A DNA stretch of 64,000 nt, from contig OZ252008.1 in the NCBI GenBank assembly GCA_965246995.1, forward strand, positions 2,542,001 through 2,606,000, given 5' to 3'. This DNA comes from VXRJ01 sp965246995. Lineage in GTDB: Bacteria > Acidobacteriota > Vicinamibacteria > Vicinamibacterales > UBA8438. The notes below the pieces were generated by a model. It was given only the letters and a program-made list of their open reading frames with translations, did not search any database and was not told the DNA's origin. Below, in pieces: positions 61,676 through 64,000 of this stretch; positions within the stretch are counted from its first letter, which is position 1; each line of letters begins with the position of its first letter. Made by a program: the position numbers and the translations under genes.

Positions 61676-63217
61676 TCATGCACCTCCGCCCTCGCCTGCG
61701 TCTCCCTGCGCCATGCGGAGCGCCCGGAACATCGCAGCGGCTTTCGAGCGCGTTTCTTCGTACTCCGCGGACGGGTCGGAATCGGCGACGATGCCCGCAC
61801 CTGCCTGGATGGAGGCGCGGCTGTTGCGGATCACGATCGTCCGGATAGTGATGCAGCAGTCGAGATCGCCGGCGAAGTCGAGGTAGCCGACGGCGCCGGC
61901 ATAAACACTGCGTCGCGTCGGCTCGAGCTCCTCGATGATCTCCATCGCGCGGATCTTGGGTGCGCCGGATACCGTGCCGGCCGGGAAGCAGGCGGCGAGC
62001 GCGTCGAGTGCGTCGTGATCATCGGTCAACCGGCCGACGACTCGCGATACCAGATGCATCACGTGCGAGTAGCGCTCGAGTGTCATGTAGACCGGCACCT
62101 GTACCGAGCCGTACGCTGATACCCGGCCCAGGTCGTTCCGGCCCAGGTCGACGAGCATGACGTGCTCGGCGCGCTCCTTCTCGTTTGCCATCAGTTCGTC
62201 GGCCAATACCTCATCCGCTTCCGGCGTGGCCCCGCGTGGCCGCGTACCTGCAATCGGATGGGTTTCGGCACGTCTGTTCTCCACCCGCACGAGCATCTCC
62301 GGGGAGGAACCGACGATCGACAACTCCCCCATCCGGAGGCAGTACATATAAGGAGAGGGGTTGACATAGCGGAGCGCTCGGTAGACGGCGAACGGATCGG
62401 CGGTGAGCGGTGTGTCGAACCGCTGCGACAGCACTACCTGGAAGATATCGCCCGCGGTGATGTACTCCTTGGCGGTCCGAACCGCCTGCTCAAAGGACTC
62501 TCGGGGCGTGTTCGACTCGAAAGTGACGGGGACGGCGGGTCCGGGGGGCGGCGCCGAGATCGGCCGTTGGAGTTCCGCACGAAGACAGGCGATCTTTGCA
62601 AGGGCCAAGTCGTATTGTGCGCGGAGATCGCCTCCTGTCTCCACCGCCGCATTGGCGACGATCAGCATCCGGTGCTTCACATGATCGAACGCCAGCACGG
62701 TGTCGAAAAGCATGAATACGGCATCGTCGGCCGCGCCGCCGCCTTCCGTTTCCACCGGCTTCGGGTATGCCGCACGTGCCTTTGACAGCGTGGGCTCGAA
62801 CCACGCGGCGGTGTCGTAGCCGAAGTAGCCGACCGCGCCACCGGTGAACCGCGGTAGCGATGCCACGCGCGGGGCTCGGTAGCGTGACATCACGTCGCGC
62901 AGCGCATCCATGAACGGCTCGGCCCGTTCGACGGTCCGGCCGCGGTTCCGGCGTGCTTCACGGCAGAATGTCTGTCCGTTGACCGATCGGAGCACGAGGA
63001 ACGGGTCTTTTCCGAGGAACGAGTAGCGTGCGAGCCGTTCCCCTCCCTCGACACTCTCGAAGAGGAAAGCATGGTCGGCGTGCTCCGCCACGGTCAGAAA
63101 AGCTGAGACAGGCGTGAGCAGGTCGGTTCGCACCTCGCGGCAGACCGGGATGAACGTTCCCTGCTCCGCGAGAGCGGTGAACTCTTCGAAGGTGGTCTCG
63201 ATGGTTCCTGCCGTCAT
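61676..63217 (-). CDS. trpE: Anthranilate synthase component I
   Basis: A 513-residue chorismate-using synthase. Seen: the allosteric tryptophan-site motif in HAFLFESVEGGERLARYSF (an LLES-like element), NPSPYMYCLRMGELSIVGSS, GTRPRGATPEADEVLADEL, LVDLGRNDLGRVSAYGSV and FPAGTVSGAPKIRAMEIIEE. The presence of the feedback motif suggests inhibition by tryptophan. It overlaps aroE by 4 bases; no trp leader is visible inside the window, so any attenuator must be upstream of aroE. Confidence 0.96.
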   Translation of the reverse strand: MTAGTIETTFEEFTALAEQGTFIPVCREVRTDLLTPVSAFLTVAEHADHAFLFESVEGGERLARYSFLGKDPFLVLRSVNGQTFCREARRNRGRTVERAEPFMDALRDVMSRYRAPRVASLPRFTGGAVGYFGYDTAAWFEPTLSKARAAYPKPVETEGGGAADDAVFMLFDTVLAFDHVKHRMLIVANAAVETGGDLRAQYDLALAKIACLRAELQRPISAPPPGPAVPVTFESNTPRESFEQAVRTAKEYITAGDIFQVVLSQRFDTPLTADPFAVYRALRYVNPSPYMYCLRMGELSIVGSSPEMLVRVENRRAETHPIAGTRPRGATPEADEVLADELMANEKERAEHVMLVDLGRNDLGRVSAYGSVQVPVYMTLERYSHVMHLVSRVVGRLTDDHDALDALAACFPAGTVSGAPKIRAMEIIEELEPTRRSVYAGAVGYLDFAGDLDCCITIRTIVIRNSRASIQAGAGIVADSDPSAEYEETRSKAAAMFRALRMAQGDAGEGGGA

Positions 63218-64000
63218 CGCTTCAGCCGGCCGCTGTCGCCGTCTCCATCGGACCCTTGCCTCGATCCTTGTACCGCCGCGGCTGTCCCGCCGTTTGCCGC
63301 GCGTCCCTGCCGCGCCAGATCTGCCTCGGCAGCCTCCCGAAACAATCCGGTGGGTGGCCGCCTACCCGTCCACCAGGCGAACTGCTCTTCCGCCTGGGCG
63401 ACCAGCATCGCGAGACCGCCAATCGTCTCGCACCCGGCGCGCGCGGCGTCCGCCAGTAAACGGGTTTTCGCGGGGTTGTATACCAGGTCGTAGACCAACT
63501 GGCCATCGAACGGTCCATCCGGCAGCGGGCTCGCTTCGACATTCGGGAACGTTCCGACCGGCGTCGTGTTGACCAGCAGGTCCCACGACCCGCGTCCCGG
63601 CGAAAGGGGCGCCGCCGCGACTCCGACCGCATGTGCCACTTCGGCCGCCCGCTCCGTTCGACGCGCGCAGACCGTCACGATTGCTCCGGCTTGCTGGAGT
63701 GCGTACGCCGCTGCTCGGGCTGCACCTCCAGCGCCCAGAATCGTCGCGCGCGCGTCGGCGAGGCGTAGACGGCCAACCAGGGGGGCGAGAAAACCAGGAA
63801 CGTCCGTGTTGCAGCCAACCCAGCGGCCGTCTGCGATTCGTAGGGTGTTGACAGCGCCGGTCGCTGTCGACACGTCGTCGCGGACGCTGATCCGTTCCGC
63901 TACGGCTTCCTTGAATGGGGCGGTAACACTCGCGCCGCGCAGGTTGACGGCCCGGGCAAAGGCGGCGAAGTCGTCCGCGCTTCGGGCTTCGAGGGGCAGA
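63214..64000 (-). CDS. aroE: Shikimate dehydrogenase, N-terminus beyond the right edge
   Basis: The visible 262 residues reduce 3-dehydroshikimate to shikimate. Seen: NLRGASVTAPFKEAVAERI with the catalytic Lys, GAVNTLRIADGRWVGCNTD, the NADP-binding GAGGAARAAAYALQQAGAIV, and VYDLVYNPAKTRLLADA and IGGLAMLVAQAEEQFAWWTG. The frame continues past base 64000, so a fusion with dehydroquinate dehydratase cannot be excluded. It overlaps trpE by 4 bases and is upstream of it. Confidence 0.93.
   Translation of the reverse strand, partial: LPLEARSADDFAAFARAVNLRGASVTAPFKEAVAERISVRDDVSTATGAVNTLRIADGRWVGCNTDVPGFLAPLVGRLRLADARATILGAGGAARAAAYALQQAGAIVTVCARRTERAAEVAHAVGVAAAPLSPGRGSWDLLVNTTPVGTFPNVEASPLPDGPFDGQLVYDLVYNPAKTRLLADAARAGCETIGGLAMLVAQAEEQFAWWTGRRPPTGLFREAAEADLARQGRAANGGTAAAVQGSRQGSDGDGDSGRLKR

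Noticed and set aside
63214..64000. A dehydroquinase-shikimate dehydrogenase fusion
   Set aside because: Only the shikimate dehydrogenase part is in the window; a fusion cannot be judged.

Overview
This window is a high-GC bacterial chromosome segment with mostly housekeeping genes, tight ATGA/GTGA overlaps, frequent GTG and TTG starts, and one accessory island. The gene set points to a Gram-negative: phosphatidylserine synthase and decarboxylase, a BamB-like propeller protein, an NtrY-like kinase, a YfgM-like TPR protein and an ArnT-like glycosyltransferase. An Acidobacteriota-like organism (possibly class Vicinamibacteria) is my guess from gene content and style only; there is no rRNA gene to confirm it.

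Layout. 1-15 kb: the start of guaA, a PQQ-propeller gene coupled to a very large sensor kinase, psd-pssA phospholipid genes behind a DUF465 gene, mutS, tsaB, then a polyamine cluster (deoxyhypusine-synthase-like gene facing aguA and aguB) and a TPR membrane protein. 15.3-16.8 kb: a Tat-exported GH99-like protein. 16.8-23.9 kb: an accessory island ending at tRNA-Arg(CCT). It holds an IS481 remnant, a frameshifted HTH replication-type gene with two small partners, an alpA-type regulator cut in two by an IS1380 element, a second IS1380 copy, and a P4-type tyrosine integrase whose stop codon lies in the IS end. 24-31.7 kb: apt, acyP, a secreted TPR protein, tRNA-Pro(CGG), hyi, ferrochelatase, a bacilliredoxin and a sodium symporter, followed by an intact IS1182 element (31.8-33.4 kb). 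33.5-47.7 kb: cbpA-clpB, a CDGSH gene coupled to rho, an ArnT-like enzyme, recG-rsmD-coaD, and a lexA / DUF3467 / nth / zincin / rsmA run. 47.75-49.1 kb: another transposon. 49.3-53.5 kb: ftsK, pepA and a small membrane protein. 54-64 kb: an aromatic amino acid supra-operon on the minus strand, aroE-trpE-trpG-trpD-trpC-trpF-trpB-trpA-chorismate mutase-DAHP synthase-tyrA.

How the genes work together. The 54-64 kb block carries the entry step of the shikimate pathway, shikimate dehydrogenase, all of tryptophan synthesis from chorismate, and chorismate mutase plus prephenate dehydrogenase for the tyrosine branch. AguA and AguB convert agmatine to putrescine, a plausible substrate for the adjacent DHS-like enzyme, whose catalytic lysine is conserved. 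CbpA and N-domain-less ClpB form a two-gene disaggregation unit. The most unusual single protein is a LexA homologue whose Ser-Lys protease dyad reads Thr and Arg. No CRISPR array or rRNA gene was seen.
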